Positions 1 to 8,785 of a stretch of DNA of 64,000 nucleotides are shown here, piece after piece. Numbering within the stretch: the stretch's first letter is position 1; each line of letters starts with the position of its first letter. Source of the DNA: UBA7672 sp963738625 (GTDB lineage: Bacteria > Pseudomonadota > Alphaproteobacteria > Caulobacterales > Hyphomonadaceae); assembly GCA_963738625.1 (NCBI GenBank), contig CAVTXH010000020.1, forward strand, positions 186,001-250,000, written 5' to 3'. The position numbers and the translations under genes are program-made. The notes under the pieces are model-generated. The model saw nothing but the letters and a program-made list of their open reading frames with translations. It made no database searches and was not told the origin of the DNA.

Positions 1-456
1 GTGCGGCGGCGTTACGTAGTCGGCGGCTGCCGACCACAGAAGCGCGCCGGTCATCCCGTTGCGGCCTTCGATGCGATAGCCGCCGGCGGCTGTCGTCTTC
101 ACCGGGATCACCACGGTGTTGTTCGTCGTCACGACCGGCGACCCGTAGTGCGTGAGCAGCGCCCCGCTCTGCGTGTATTGCGGCGCGAGGTCGACGGCGG
201 ACGACCACGCGATGCGTCCGAAATCCTGCGACGCGATCGCGCTCACCGCCGTATGCTGCGCATCGCGGCCATAGCCGAACCATGCCGGGCCCGACACTGG
301 CGGGGGCGGCGGGGGCGGAGGGGGAGGGGGCGGGGGCGGAGGCCCGGGCGCGGGCGACCCGCCGCCGCCGCATGCGGCGAGCAAGCCGGACGACGACAGC
401 ATCATCGTCGCGCTGCGGCGCGAAACGACAGCGGGGGGACTGCCACGTCGGCTCAT
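1..456 (-). CDS. PQQ-propeller-like lipoprotein, N-terminal part (runs off the left edge)
   Basis: The first 152 codons of a reverse-strand gene lie in the window; it has no stop here because it continues past base 1. The protein starts MSRRGSPP, has a short hydrophobic stretch ending in a lipobox-like LLAAC-GGGG, then a run of about 14 prolines. The mature part (FGYGRDAQHTAVS, later RIEGRNGMTGALLWS) has the look of an outer-membrane or periplasmic PQQ-like beta-propeller protein, where each blade ends in a 'G..LW' strand. Function and cofactor use cannot be judged from this part. The poly-Pro linker probably acts as a spacer between the lipid anchor and the propeller (inference). The opposite frame is open but only mirrors this gene. 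Confidence 0.6.
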   Translation of the reverse strand, partial: MSRRGSPPAVVSRRSATMMLSSSGLLAACGGGGSPAPGPPPPPPPPPPPPPPPVSGPAWFGYGRDAQHTAVSAIASQDFGRIAWSSAVDLAPQYTQSGALLTHYGSPVVTTNNTVVIPVKTTAAGGYRIEGRNGMTGALLWSAAADYVTPPH

Positions 457-600
457 GGCGGCCAGCATAGCCTTGTCTTCGATGAAATGCACCGCGCCGG
501 TTGCGCCGGTCAGACCAAGATGATTGTGATCTTCGCCTGGCTGGCGAGCCTTGCAGCTTTTCGCTTAGACTTCGAGCCGAGCGGCAAAGGACCCCGCAAA

Positions 601-1266
601 ATGCGCACTCATTCCATTTCTAGGCTCGCTCTCGCTTTGATGTTCAGCGCAATTACGCCAGCCTGCTCCAAAGCCTCGGCGCCTCAGCCGCCGGTGGAAG
701 AAATCCTGCCCGCACCGCCGAACCCGGTGCATGTTGACCCGCCGCTTCCGCCCGTATCACTCGCGGAGGCGTTTCCGGACTGCACGTGGGCGGAGACGCG
801 CGGCGCGGGCATGTCGCTCTGGGCTTATGATTGTCCCGCGGCCAAGATCGTGGCGGATGAAACACTGCCCGGCCTTGTGAGGGTCCATGCAGGTGAAGAC
901 GCCCCCGCGCCATCCACCGTGGTTCAGCTATTCGATATCGCCGAAGCCGCGCCAATCGACTCCATCTTGGCCGCTGTACAGGCAGCCTCTCCCGCCCCGG
1001 ATGTGACGCTCTGCACGCTTCAGCCCTCGCGGTCGATGGCGGGCTGGCACGAGTTCATGCCGACAGGCACGCTGAGTGACGCATACGGCAAATTCACCGC
1101 AGGCGACACTGAATCACCCTCGATGCCCTGTGGCCAACTCGGAGCTTCAGAGAGCGGCGGTCGCTATTTCAAGATGCTTCCCGGTTCGACCTCGAAAGTC
1201 GCCGTCGTCCATATGCCGTCCGACATACCGAGCTTTGACATCAAAACGCTTTCAGCGGTGCATTGA
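601..1266 (+). CDS. four-Cys lipoprotein, unknown function (paralogue of the gene at 2308)
   Basis: Starts at ATG 601, preceded by an AAAGGA-like ribosome site. The 221-residue product has a signal peptide ending in a lipobox (ITPAC), so it is probably a lipoprotein. A Pro-rich linker (residues about 28-50) leads to a domain with regularly placed cysteines: FPDCTWAE, AYDCPAA, LCTLQP and MPCGQLG. The same layout (PxCTWA, a second Cys about 25 residues on, a 'VxxL...' segment, then Cys-x-x-x-P and Cys-Gly) recurs in the lipoprotein at 2308, so the two look like diverged paralogues that may form two disulfides each. No known family was recognised. Confidence 0.7.
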   Translation: MRTHSISRLALALMFSAITPACSKASAPQPPVEEILPAPPNPVHVDPPLPPVSLAEAFPDCTWAETRGAGMSLWAYDCPAAKIVADETLPGLVRVHAGEDAPAPSTVVQLFDIAEAAPIDSILAAVQAASPAPDVTLCTLQPSRSMAGWHEFMPTGTLSDAYGKFTAGDTESPSMPCGQLGASESGGRYFKMLPGSTSKVAVVHMPSDIPSFDIKTLSAVH

Positions 1267-1328
1267 AGGCGAGGCGCCGGTCGTCAGAGCGGCTCGCTAC
1301 ATTCGCGTCTTGGAGTGAGGTTCCTCGC

Positions 1329-2132
1329 ATGAAGAAGACCATTCTGGCGATCGCAGCCTTCGTGCTCGCGGCTAGCGGATGCAATCAGCGCAACGTTGCG
1401 GACAACTCCGAGCCCTCCGCAAATTCCGTCGATCAAGCCGCCAGTGTGAACGACACGTTGTCTCAAACCCCGGTGGACGACAACACGGCGCAGACGACGG
1501 CCATAGAACCTGAAAACGATGCGAGCACCCAAACAGTCCTTCAAGCATGCCTGCAACGTAAGGCTAATCCACCGCCGGCGAACGAGAAACCACCGGTCAA
1601 TGCGAAGGGCCTGTACGCCAACAAGGGCGAATGCCGGGGCTGCGCGACTGGCTGGTGGCGAACGGCCGAAACAGCGACCCTTTATGCCGCCCCGGACCTC
1701 GAAGCCGAGCAAGTCAAATCAGTGCCGGCCGGATCGTGGCTGTATGCACTGGAGACTGTCTCTTTCACCTCCCCCACGCGAGGCGTAGTTGTAAAGTCAG
1801 GCGGCAAGTTCAACCAGTGCGATACGGTCTACCACGTCTATACAAGTCACGATGAAGGGGAGTCCTGGGACACGGTCTGGCGACAAGGCGAACTCCTTGT
1901 CTACGAGGAGGCAGCTGACGCTCGCATTCATTGGATCGGGGGCTTGCCATTTGTAGATTTGTACCATGACGATGGCTGGTGGGTGCATCTGCAGGGACGC
2001 AATGGCGAAACCGGGTGGGCCTGGGCGACCGCACGCGAGTACGAGTTTGAATGCAAGTGGGAGCGGGATCCCGAAGAAATCTGCGCCACGGCGCCAAAAG
2101 ACCCACCGCCCGGTAAGGAGCCAAGACCGTGA
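1329..2132 (+). CDS. lipoprotein with an SH3-like domain, unknown function
   Basis: ATG at 1329 begins MKKTILAIAAFVLAASGC, a signal peptide with a clear lipobox. A Ser/Asn/Thr/Asp-rich linker follows (residues about 20-80). The C-terminal half contains a stretch typical of bacterial SH3 folds: TATLYAAPDLEAEQVKSV, then a 'GSWLYALE' strand and, near the end, WWVHLQ...GETGWAWA. Such domains usually bind peptidoglycan or protein partners in the envelope. Five cysteines (including ECRGC) may form disulfides. The gene sits between two paralogous four-Cys lipoproteins on the same strand, so the three may act together at the cell envelope (inference). Confidence 0.65.
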   Translation: MKKTILAIAAFVLAASGCNQRNVADNSEPSANSVDQAASVNDTLSQTPVDDNTAQTTAIEPENDASTQTVLQACLQRKANPPPANEKPPVNAKGLYANKGECRGCATGWWRTAETATLYAAPDLEAEQVKSVPAGSWLYALETVSFTSPTRGVVVKSGGKFNQCDTVYHVYTSHDEGESWDTVWRQGELLVYEEAADARIHWIGGLPFVDLYHDDGWWVHLQGRNGETGWAWATAREYEFECKWERDPEEICATAPKDPPPGKEPRP

Positions 2133-2307
2133 TCCTCAAGTCGACGATTGCGCGTTGGCGTTCTGCTTCCGCAGGCTGCGTCCCTGGTCGATCCCATCGC
2201 CACTCAATCTGGACATGTTGGTAGGCAGGCTATCGCCGAAAGCTGCCGGCGCTGCGCCTTGCTCGGCCCTTGCAGTCATGCGATCTCGCACGAAACCGGA
2301 GGGCATG

Positions 2308-3051
2308 ATGAAAGCGTTGTTCGTGATTGGCGCCATTGCGCTGCTTGCTGGGTGCCAACCTGCACCGAAGGAGTCTGAGGCCGCGAAGGCCCGGGTGGCC
2401 GCCCCGGAGGCCTCGGCTTGTGCTGAAGGGGCGGCGCGTCTGGCCGTCACAGGCCTTTGCCCGGCGGAGGCGGAAGTGCTTGCGGCGCGGGATCCCAACG
2501 TGCGCACGCCGGAGCTCCCAGCCTGCACCTGGGCGATCCGTGAGCTGATGCTGCCCGGCGATGAAGCGCTGCTCTACCGCTCCGCGACCTGCAAGGGCGT
2601 CGAAACGGAACTGGCCTTTGCCGGCGGCGCCCGCCGTGCGGAAGTTTCCTACCAAAGCTCCGCCGTCTATGGCGCAGCCGGCGCTGGACGCGTGGTCCTA
2701 GCGCTTTACGGAACCGATCCCGATCCACAAGGCGCGCTGAAAGCCGCCATCGCCGAAGCGCCCGCCGCCGAGCGCCCAACTTGCGAAATTCGTCCCGCCG
2801 ACTATGAGGGTTGGCCGACGGATGCGCTGCTCATTGCGCCCACCGCCGACGCGCGCGCCAAGCTGCCGAAAGACACGAAAGTCAAAGCCTGCGGCCCAAT
2901 GGGGATCGATGAAACGAAGGTTAGCTACTGGCGCGTGCGCCAGGGCTTCGCCTGGTATTTCGACCTCGGCGCGCAGGATCCCGATTTCGACGCCGGTAAT
3001 ATGGTCGTCATCGCGAGGGGGGCGGATGGGATCTGGAAGTTGAAGCCCTGA
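2308..3051 (+). CDS. four-Cys lipoprotein, unknown function (paralogue of the gene at 601)
   Basis: GGAGGG at 2298-2303 favours ATG 2308 (MKALFVIGAIALLAGC); ATG 2305 and 2278 are in-frame alternatives. The 247-residue product has a signal peptide and lipobox (LLAGC). The mature domain repeats the plan of the 601 product: LPACTWAI, RSATCKG, a VVLALYG strand, PTCEIRP followed by GW, and KACGPMG. The C-terminus adds a Trp/Tyr-rich segment (YWRVRQGFAWYFDLG). No known family was identified. The shared Cys pattern and the neighbourhood suggest an old tandem duplication with the SH3-like lipoprotein in between. Confidence 0.7.
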   Translation: MKALFVIGAIALLAGCQPAPKESEAAKARVAAPEASACAEGAARLAVTGLCPAEAEVLAARDPNVRTPELPACTWAIRELMLPGDEALLYRSATCKGVETELAFAGGARRAEVSYQSSAVYGAAGAGRVVLALYGTDPDPQGALKAAIAEAPAAERPTCEIRPADYEGWPTDALLIAPTADARAKLPKDTKVKACGPMGIDETKVSYWRVRQGFAWYFDLGAQDPDFDAGNMVVIARGADGIWKLKP

Positions 3052-3365
3052 GGTGGGGATGCAGCCGGCTAACTTTTTGCGGGGTTCACGCAAGCGACAT
3101 TGCCGGGCCTGCGCTAGCGCAACCGGGCCTGCCGAGCCCGACCAGCCATATTGTGACGAATGGCTTGGTCACTCAACAGCCGCCATTCCTGCCCGCTCCA
3201 TCGGGCGCGAGATCGCCTCAAGACTGGCATCCGTAACCTTTCGTCTTTCCGCGCCTGAATCGACGTTTCTGCGACGCTCCTGTAGTCCTATTGGTCATCG
3301 GGGTCGGGCGTGCCGGACATTTTCCTCTTCTACAATCATCGGGATCAGCCGTCGCCAACTTCGCC
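3052..3365. other. intergenic, no gene seen
   Basis: This 314-base gap lies between converging genes. It holds short GC-rich inverted repeats (for example around 3100-3140, GGGCCTGCGC with GCGCAACCGGGCC) but no T-run that would make a convincing terminator, and no frame with coding character. Confidence 0.4.
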
Positions 3366-4115
3366 CTATGGCTTCCGGAATTTGTAGATCACCTGGTCGG
3401 TACGGCCGCGAATGGCGGGGTCGAACACGTGTGTCGTGTGGTCGTCCTGCGGATTGCGCAGGGCGTCGCTTTCGCCGGCGAACACGAAGCCCGCCGCCTC
3501 GACCTCGCGGCGCATGACAGCGGGATCGCCCCGGTGGACCTTGTCCGGAGCGTCGGCCTCACCCGCACTGGCGACATGATCTACGATGACATAGATGCCG
3601 CCAGGCTTCAGCGCCTTGAGCACGGCCGCATTGAGCTTCGCAGCGCGGTCGGACGGGAATTTGGCCATGTGCAGATCGTGGTAGTTTTGAGACTGGAACA
3701 CCATGTCAAGCCGCTCGGGGAAAGCGAGGTCGTCGAACGCCATGCGCAGCGGCGCGACCTGCGTGGGGTAATCCTTCACGAGGGCATCGAGCGAGTCGCC
3801 ATACAGCGCCTTCTTTGCTTCGATGAACTCGGGCGGGCTCCAGGCGTAGACCTTGCCCTTTGGACCCGCGGCCGCGACCCAGAGCCGGGTGAAATAGCCT
3901 GCGCCTTGCATGAGATCACCGATCTTCCAGCCGGGGCGGACGCCGGCGAAGGCCAGAATCTCCGGCCCACGCCGTTGGGCATCGAGAGCCTTATCGCTGG
4001 CGGGGCGGGCGGGATCGGCGACCGCTGCGGCGATATCGGGGTGGCCCGATTGCGAGCCGGAGACGCAAGCGGCCAGCAGAGCCAGAGCTAGAGGATAGGC
4101 GGCGAAGGTGCGCAT
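3366..4115 (-). CDS. exported class I methyltransferase-like lipoprotein
   Basis: Start ATG 4115 is chosen because an AGGAG site lies just upstream and the product then begins with a signal peptide and lipobox (ALLAAC). The 249-residue protein resembles the 'predicted methyltransferase' group COG4798: a glycine loop region (KIGDLMQGAGYFTRL), an acidic strand end, FQSQNYHDLH, and a GGIYVIVDHVA strand typical of Rossmann methyltransferases. Members of this group often carry signal peptides, which is odd for an enzyme that would need cytosolic S-adenosylmethionine; they may have another role outside the cytoplasm (inference). Both neighbouring genes face it or are decayed, so context gives no substrate. 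Confidence 0.75.
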   Translation of the reverse strand: MRTFAAYPLALALLAACVSGSQSGHPDIAAAVADPARPASDKALDAQRRGPEILAFAGVRPGWKIGDLMQGAGYFTRLWVAAAGPKGKVYAWSPPEFIEAKKALYGDSLDALVKDYPTQVAPLRMAFDDLAFPERLDMVFQSQNYHDLHMAKFPSDRAAKLNAAVLKALKPGGIYVIVDHVASAGEADAPDKVHRGDPAVMRREVEAAGFVFAGESDALRNPQDDHTTHVFDPAIRGRTDQVIYKFRKP

Positions 4116-4267
4116 AGGCTCTCCTTGTGCGGCCTGTCGGAGCAAACCCCATTTTGCACGCGTAGGCAAATCGCGACCGTCATCCTGTGATGACACCGTT
4201 CCCCAAGACTTCCGCGCAGAGTGCGAAAAGTATCGCGACTACCTGAAAGTCCATTTCTTCGGCGGAT

Positions 4268-4830
4268 GCCAGACCGCCGACCAATGTCCTGTTTGATGGG
4301 GGAGGTCATCTTGCCGAGTATGGCCTCGTCGTTCCGCAAGGCGCCGGCCATTTCAAGAAGCTGGTCGCGCATCTGGAGGATCCAGCGTCCCCTCTTCCCG
4401 ACGAGGTTCGCTCGATCCTGTCGCTCCTCGCCCAGACCGCCACCGGGTTGGAAGAGAAGATATCTCTGCTCGACAAGGAGATCACGCGCCGTACGCGGAC
4501 GGATGAAGTCGCGCGGCGCCTCATGACCATTCCAGGAAGTGGGTCCGATCACTGCAACCGCGATCGCCGCCCTCGCGCCGCCGGCTTCAGCTTTCAGGAG
4601 GGGGCGCGACTTCGCCGCCTGGGTCGGGCTCACGCCCCTGCAAAAGTCGACCGGCGGCAAGCAGAAGCTTGGCGCAATCTCAAGGATGGGAGAGCGAACC
4701 ATACGTCGACTGCTCATCATCGGGGCCGCCGCCGCGATCCATCACGCGGTGCGTCGAGGAGTTCCGCCGACAAGCTGGCTGGGGCGCATGCTCGCGCGCA
4801 AACCGCTGGGCCCCGGTCCTGCCCCCCGCG
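4268..4830 (+). pseudogene. decayed IS110/IS1111-family transposase, C-terminal remnant
   Basis: Reading from about 4268, the frame gives HLAEYGLVVPQGAGHFKKL, then DEVARRLMTIPG, and after a one-base shift near 4536 continues GPITATAIAALAPP, FAAWVGLTPLQKSTGGKQ, MGERTIRRLLIIGAA and LARMLARKP-like sequence. This is the transposase_20 region of IS110-type enzymes, including the conserved 'GLTP...STGGKQ' block. The N-terminal RuvC-like catalytic half is missing, an extra A breaks the frame in 'CCAGGAAGTGGG', and homology fades after about 4805. It is therefore a dead fragment. IS110 elements lack long terminal inverted repeats, so its original ends cannot be fixed here. Confidence 0.8.
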
Positions 4831-4979
4831 GCGACGGCTTGCGACCGGCGAGGTCGCTCCAGACCTGCCATTCCGGCTCATCGGCGCGAGCCGACTGGAC
4901 TCGCCTTTTATCGACCGTTGCCCATAGCTCGGTCCCCTCTTTGAGCAGTTGTTTACCGAAAGCGGTTTAGTGCAGGAGC

Positions 4980-5270
4980 ATGCGCCAGACGAGGACGCTC
5001 CTTTTAGCTTTGCTGGCGCTTCTCGCCGTCCTTGGAGCGGGCTTCATCGTTCTTGCGAACATCGGCGACGCCTCCGTTGTTGCGAGTACCGGCGGCGTCT
5101 ACGGCGCACTCGAGACCGCCGGCGCGCAAGATAATGTCTCCTTGCGCAATGACCTTTACGCGGTCGTGCTCCGCCTCAAAGGCCCGTGGGCGACAGTCCA
5201 ACTGGGCGGCATCATTGTACTATTCCTCGCGCTGGTCGCGCTGGCGACAACCTGGCGCAAACTCAAATAG
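4980..5270 (+). CDS. small two-helix membrane protein, unknown function
   Basis: ATG 4980 follows a GCAGGAGC ribosome site. The 96-residue product has a hydrophobic N-terminal helix (LLLALLALLAVLGAGFIVLA), a polar central part of about 40 residues, and a second hydrophobic helix near the C-terminus (LGGIIVLFLALVAL) ending in TTWRKLK. The arrangement predicts both ends on the cytoplasmic side and a small periplasmic loop. No family was recognised. It sits just downstream of the IS110 remnant. Confidence 0.55.
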   Translation: MRQTRTLLLALLALLAVLGAGFIVLANIGDASVVASTGGVYGALETAGAQDNVSLRNDLYAVVLRLKGPWATVQLGGIIVLFLALVALATTWRKLK

Positions 5271-5455
5271 CCTGCGACTGCCGCAGGTCCGGCTGTCCGC
5301 TTCGGGCCACATCCCGGCCTTCGATCGCAACGGTTGCAACGGCGGAGAAGGCCAATTCCCGCAATAGCGACCGGTGCAGCCAGACCCGCTCGAGGCTGCG
5401 AGTTGCTTCCGGAGACCGCCATACCCCTTTTGGCGGGAGGAGCGCTCTGCGCCGG

Positions 5456-7336
5456 CTATTTTTTCGCCGGCTTGAGGGCGATCAGCACGTTGCCGGGCGT
5501 CTGGCTGAAGGAGCCGTAGCCGGAGTTGACGAACACCATGCCGGCCCCGGCGGAGATGCCGTGGCTGTCGATCGAGCCGCCCTTGCCGGGCACGGCGGGA
5601 TTGATCGTCTTCACCGGGCCGATGGTGTCGAACGTCTTCAGCACCTTGCCGTCCTTGCCGTCGAGGATGATGACCTGTCCGCCCAGCGTGCCGCCGACGA
5701 CGGCGCCGTCGATGACCAGAGGCGCGGCGGAGAAGCCGTATTTCAGCTCGCAATTGCTGACGAGTTTGGCGCGCTCCCCGGCGCAGTCAGGCTTGGCCGC
5801 GTAGGACCATTTCGGTTTGCCGGACTTGATGTCGAAGGCGTACATGCCCGCTTTCGATGGCCATTTGGCGTCCGGCCCGATGATCGGGTCGTTGATGGGC
5901 ACGAAGACGGTGTTCTCGTCGCGGGTGATGCCCCAGTGAACGCCGCCGAGCGCAGTGCCTTCGCCGACGCGCTGGCTCCACAGCACCTTGCCGGTTGCAG
6001 CGTCGAGCGCCCAGGCGTGACCGGATTTCTGGCCCGCGAGGACAACGTCCTTGCCGCCCTTGCCCTTGGCGATGACGGCGCCGGCGCCGAAGTCGTAGTC
6101 GCGCCCGTCGCCGCCGAAGAGGACGGGGCAGTTGGGACCGTTGCTTCCGGCCGCCACGTCGCACGCCATGTTCCACACGTCGGCGGCCATGGCCTGGTAC
6201 TGCCAGGCGACCTTGCCGGTGTTGAGGTCGAGCGCGATCACGGCGTCGGATGTGTCGGTGCCGGGGTGGGAGGTGTTCTCGCCCGTGGTGACGATGATGC
6301 GGTTGCGCTTTTCGTCAAAGACGGGGACGGACCAGATCGGCGCGCCCGAGGGGCCGCGCTGCTTCACGCCGACGGAGTTGACCTGGCCGTTATAGGCCGG
6401 CTCCGGCATGGTGCGGTACTCCCACACCCACTTGCCGTCGGACGCGTTCAGGGCGACGACCGAGCCGTGGCCGGTGCAGCATTCAACGCGCGGGTTGGCG
6501 CCCGAAGCGACGCCCGAGGCCGACAGCGGCACGATGATCTTGTCTTTCGCGAAGATGACGCCGCCGCGGATCTGCCCGCCCGTGCCGTTCTGCGGCTGGC
6601 CGGAGGATTTCCAGATCTGTTGACCGGTGGCGGCGTCGACCACGACGATGTCGTTCCTGACGGAGACAGCGACGACCTTGCGGCCGGCGATGTCGCCGAT
6701 GGCGGGCGTGTTGCGGGTATTGGTCGCGAAGGACCATTTCGCGCATCCGGTCGCCGTGTCGAGCGCAACGAGACGCTGGCCGCCCGTGACGAACATGGTG
6801 TCGCCGAGGATCGATGCGCCGGTGCCGGAGCCCTGGCCCGGGAAGGCGATCGCCCAGGCGACTTCCAGATCCTTCATCTGGTCTTTCTTGATGCCGGCCT
6901 GCTTGGCCGTAAGGCTCCGGGTCTGCTGGCTATCGATGCCGAAGCCGGCGTTGACGATGGGCTTCGTCGTGTCGACCGCACGCTTGTCGGCGGCGCAGGC
7001 GATGGCGTCGGTCCATTGCGCGGGCGCGGCCTGCTGGCCGTAGGAGAGGAAGGCGACGACGTCGTCGAGTTCTTTCGGGCTGAGGCCCGCGGCCATCGGC
7101 TTCATCACGCCTTCGGTGAGGACTTCGCGCAGGCGCGCAGGCGTCATCGCCTGCAGCGAGGCGAGCTGGGCGGCGCGCGTCGAGCCCGGATTGTCGTGGC
7201 AGGTTGCGCAGGCTTTGCCGTAGACGGCGCGGCCGGGATGATCGACAGGCGCAGGCGTCTGCTGGGCGAAGGCGGGAGCGGCGAGGCCAAGCCCGATGAT
7301 CGCGGCAAGCATGGCCGCCTGGTGTCTCAGTCTCAT
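5456..7336 (-). CDS. cytochrome c-PQQ quinoprotein dehydrogenase, polyvinyl-alcohol-dehydrogenase type
   Basis: The 626-residue product has a Sec signal peptide (cleavage near APAFAQ, residue 25), an N-terminal cytochrome c domain with haem motif CATCH (residues 43-47) and candidate axial methionines in VMKPMAAGLS (near 79-81). An eight-bladed PQQ propeller follows, with repeated 'ALD..TG...W' blade ends. A vicinal Cys-Cys pair at 286-287 (VECCTGHG) matches the disulfide ring next to PQQ in quinoprotein alcohol dehydrogenases. The haem-first order and the motif GPSGAPIWS are typical of PVA-dehydrogenase-like enzymes, which oxidise secondary alcohols in the periplasm. The real substrate is unknown. 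The start has a GGGAGA ribosome site. Two more full-size relatives lie at 45468 (frameshifted) and 48977. Confidence 0.88.
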   Translation of the reverse strand: MRLRHQAAMLAAIIGLGLAAPAFAQQTPAPVDHPGRAVYGKACATCHDNPGSTRAAQLASLQAMTPARLREVLTEGVMKPMAAGLSPKELDDVVAFLSYGQQAAPAQWTDAIACAADKRAVDTTKPIVNAGFGIDSQQTRSLTAKQAGIKKDQMKDLEVAWAIAFPGQGSGTGASILGDTMFVTGGQRLVALDTATGCAKWSFATNTRNTPAIGDIAGRKVVAVSVRNDIVVVDAATGQQIWKSSGQPQNGTGGQIRGGVIFAKDKIIVPLSASGVASGANPRVECCTGHGSVVALNASDGKWVWEYRTMPEPAYNGQVNSVGVKQRGPSGAPIWSVPVFDEKRNRIIVTTGENTSHPGTDTSDAVIALDLNTGKVAWQYQAMAADVWNMACDVAAGSNGPNCPVLFGGDGRDYDFGAGAVIAKGKGGKDVVLAGQKSGHAWALDAATGKVLWSQRVGEGTALGGVHWGITRDENTVFVPINDPIIGPDAKWPSKAGMYAFDIKSGKPKWSYAAKPDCAGERAKLVSNCELKYGFSAAPLVIDGAVVGGTLGGQVIILDGKDGKVLKTFDTIGPVKTINPAVPGKGGSIDSHGISAGAGMVFVNSGYGSFSQTPGNVLIALKPAKK

Positions 7337-7578
7337 GACATGTCTCCCGAGCCGCGCAAACCGGCCGCCTCTTGGCGTGCAAACTCAACCGGGTTGGGCG
7401 AGATTTCAACTGCCAAGCACTGCGCATTCCGTCGCGGCTTCATGCATTGTGAAGTGGCGCTATCACGAGTGCTTGTAGGACACGGGGTCGATTCTTCACG
7501 GCGGCGGGGCGGTGAGGCATCCTGCTTTTCCCAAAGGCCCGAAAGCGGCCAACGCCAAGACAGTATGGGGAAGAGAGC

Positions 7579-8619
7579 ATGACCGGTTTCATCCGCATCG
7601 CCACGATGGCGGCGATCGCCTGTGTTTCGCTGGCCGCGGCGGCGCAAGCGCCGGCGCAGACGGGGCCGATGCCGAATCCGCCGCGCACGTCGGACGGCCG
7701 GCCGGACCTGCAGGGCTTTTGGAGCAACCAGTCGGTGACGACGCTGACGCGCGCGGCGAACATTCCCAAGGTGGTGCTGACGCCGGAAGAGGCCAGGGAG
7801 CTCGAATCCAAATTCACCTGGAACGTCAATGAGGCGAGCCAGCGTGGCCTGGTCGATGTCTCCAAGCCGCCGCCGGGCGGACAGGGCGCGCAGTTTGCGA
7901 CGACCGGGTATAACTCCTTCTGGCTCGACCATGGCCGCCACTATGCGACGGTGAAGGGCGAGATCCGGTCGTCATGGCTGACCGATCCGCCGAGCGGCCG
8001 CCTGCCGACGCGTCCCGAAGCCCAGCGCGCGCAGAGCGCCGGCGGCTATGGCACGTTCGACGGGCCGGAGACGCGGCCGCTGGCGGAACGCTGTCTCGTC
8101 AGCTTCAGCCGTTCGGCGGGGCCGGTGATGCAGAACTCGCTCTACAACAACAACTATCAGATCGTGCAGGCGAAGGATCATGTGCTGATCAATGTGGAGA
8201 TGAACCACGACGCCCGCGTCATCCCGCTGGTGAAGAGCAGGGCTGAGGCCAAGCACGGGCCGGATGCAATCCATCCCTGGTTCGGCGATTCAGTCGGCTG
8301 GTACGAAGGCGACACGCTGGTGGTGGAGACGGTGAACGTCACTTCCAAGCAGCGCGCGCAGATGTCGCCGAAGGGTAAGCTGACCGAGCGCTTCACGCGC
8401 TGGAGCGAGGACCAGATTCTCTACGAGTTCACGGTCGACGATCCGGAATTCTACACCGCGATGTGGAAGGGCGAGATGAGCCTCAACCGCTCGAAGGAGC
8501 CGCTCTACGAATATGCCTGCCATGAGGGCAATTATGCGCTGCACGGCATTCTCGCAGGCGCGCGCGTCCAGGAAGCCAGGGGCAGTACGGTGGCGAAGAA
8601 CGCGGAGGAGGAGCGGTAG
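7579..8619 (+). CDS. exported protein of the 'GRPDLQGFW' type, unknown function
   Basis: ATG 7579 has an AAGAGAG site and starts a signal peptide (AAIACVSLAAAAQAPAQ). The 346-residue product carries TSDGRPDLQGFWSNQSV near the N-terminus and GWYEGDTLVVETVNV near residue 240, motifs repeatedly seen in secreted hypothetical proteins of soil Acidobacteria and Alphaproteobacteria. I know no established biochemical role for that group. The gene is divergent from the PQQ dehydrogenase with a 242-base gap between the starts, so the two may share a control region. Confidence 0.75.
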   Translation: MTGFIRIATMAAIACVSLAAAAQAPAQTGPMPNPPRTSDGRPDLQGFWSNQSVTTLTRAANIPKVVLTPEEARELESKFTWNVNEASQRGLVDVSKPPPGGQGAQFATTGYNSFWLDHGRHYATVKGEIRSSWLTDPPSGRLPTRPEAQRAQSAGGYGTFDGPETRPLAERCLVSFSRSAGPVMQNSLYNNNYQIVQAKDHVLINVEMNHDARVIPLVKSRAEAKHGPDAIHPWFGDSVGWYEGDTLVVETVNVTSKQRAQMSPKGKLTERFTRWSEDQILYEFTVDDPEFYTAMWKGEMSLNRSKEPLYEYACHEGNYALHGILAGARVQEARGSTVAKNAEEER

Positions 8620-8644
8620 GGCCGCTCTTTGCCTCATTCATTCA

Positions 8645-8772
8645 CCGCTCATCCCGGCGAAGGCCGGGACCGAGGAACCAAGGTCAGGCTTGTTCTGAAC
8701 TTGGGCTGCAGCCGGAATTCCGGACAAGCCTCGAAGTGATTCCTGGGTCCCGGCTTTCGCCGGGATGAGCGG
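8645..8772. repeat. REP-like intergenic inverted repeat
   Basis: The outer arms are a perfect 17-base inverted repeat (CCGCTCATCCCGGCGAA at 8645-8661 with its complement at 8756-8772), and pairing continues inward through GGCCGGGACC and GGTCCCGGC. This is the palindromic element type common in Caulobacterales and Sphingomonadales. It lies between converging genes and may help end transcription. Confidence 0.8.
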
Positions 8773-8785
8773 AGATAGGTCGTGC

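Noticed and set aside
1..600. N-terminal extension of the 601 lipoprotein back to base 1
   Set aside because: That part mirrors the reverse-strand PQQ-like lipoprotein; a signal peptide and ribosome site place the true start at 601.
5186..7582. A 798-codon open frame on the + strand opposite the PQQ dehydrogenase
   Set aside because: It mirrors the codon pattern of the real reverse-strand gene, which has haem and PQQ motifs; the + frame has no domain and is rich in Arg/Ala/Gly/Asp, as expected of antisense GC-rich DNA.
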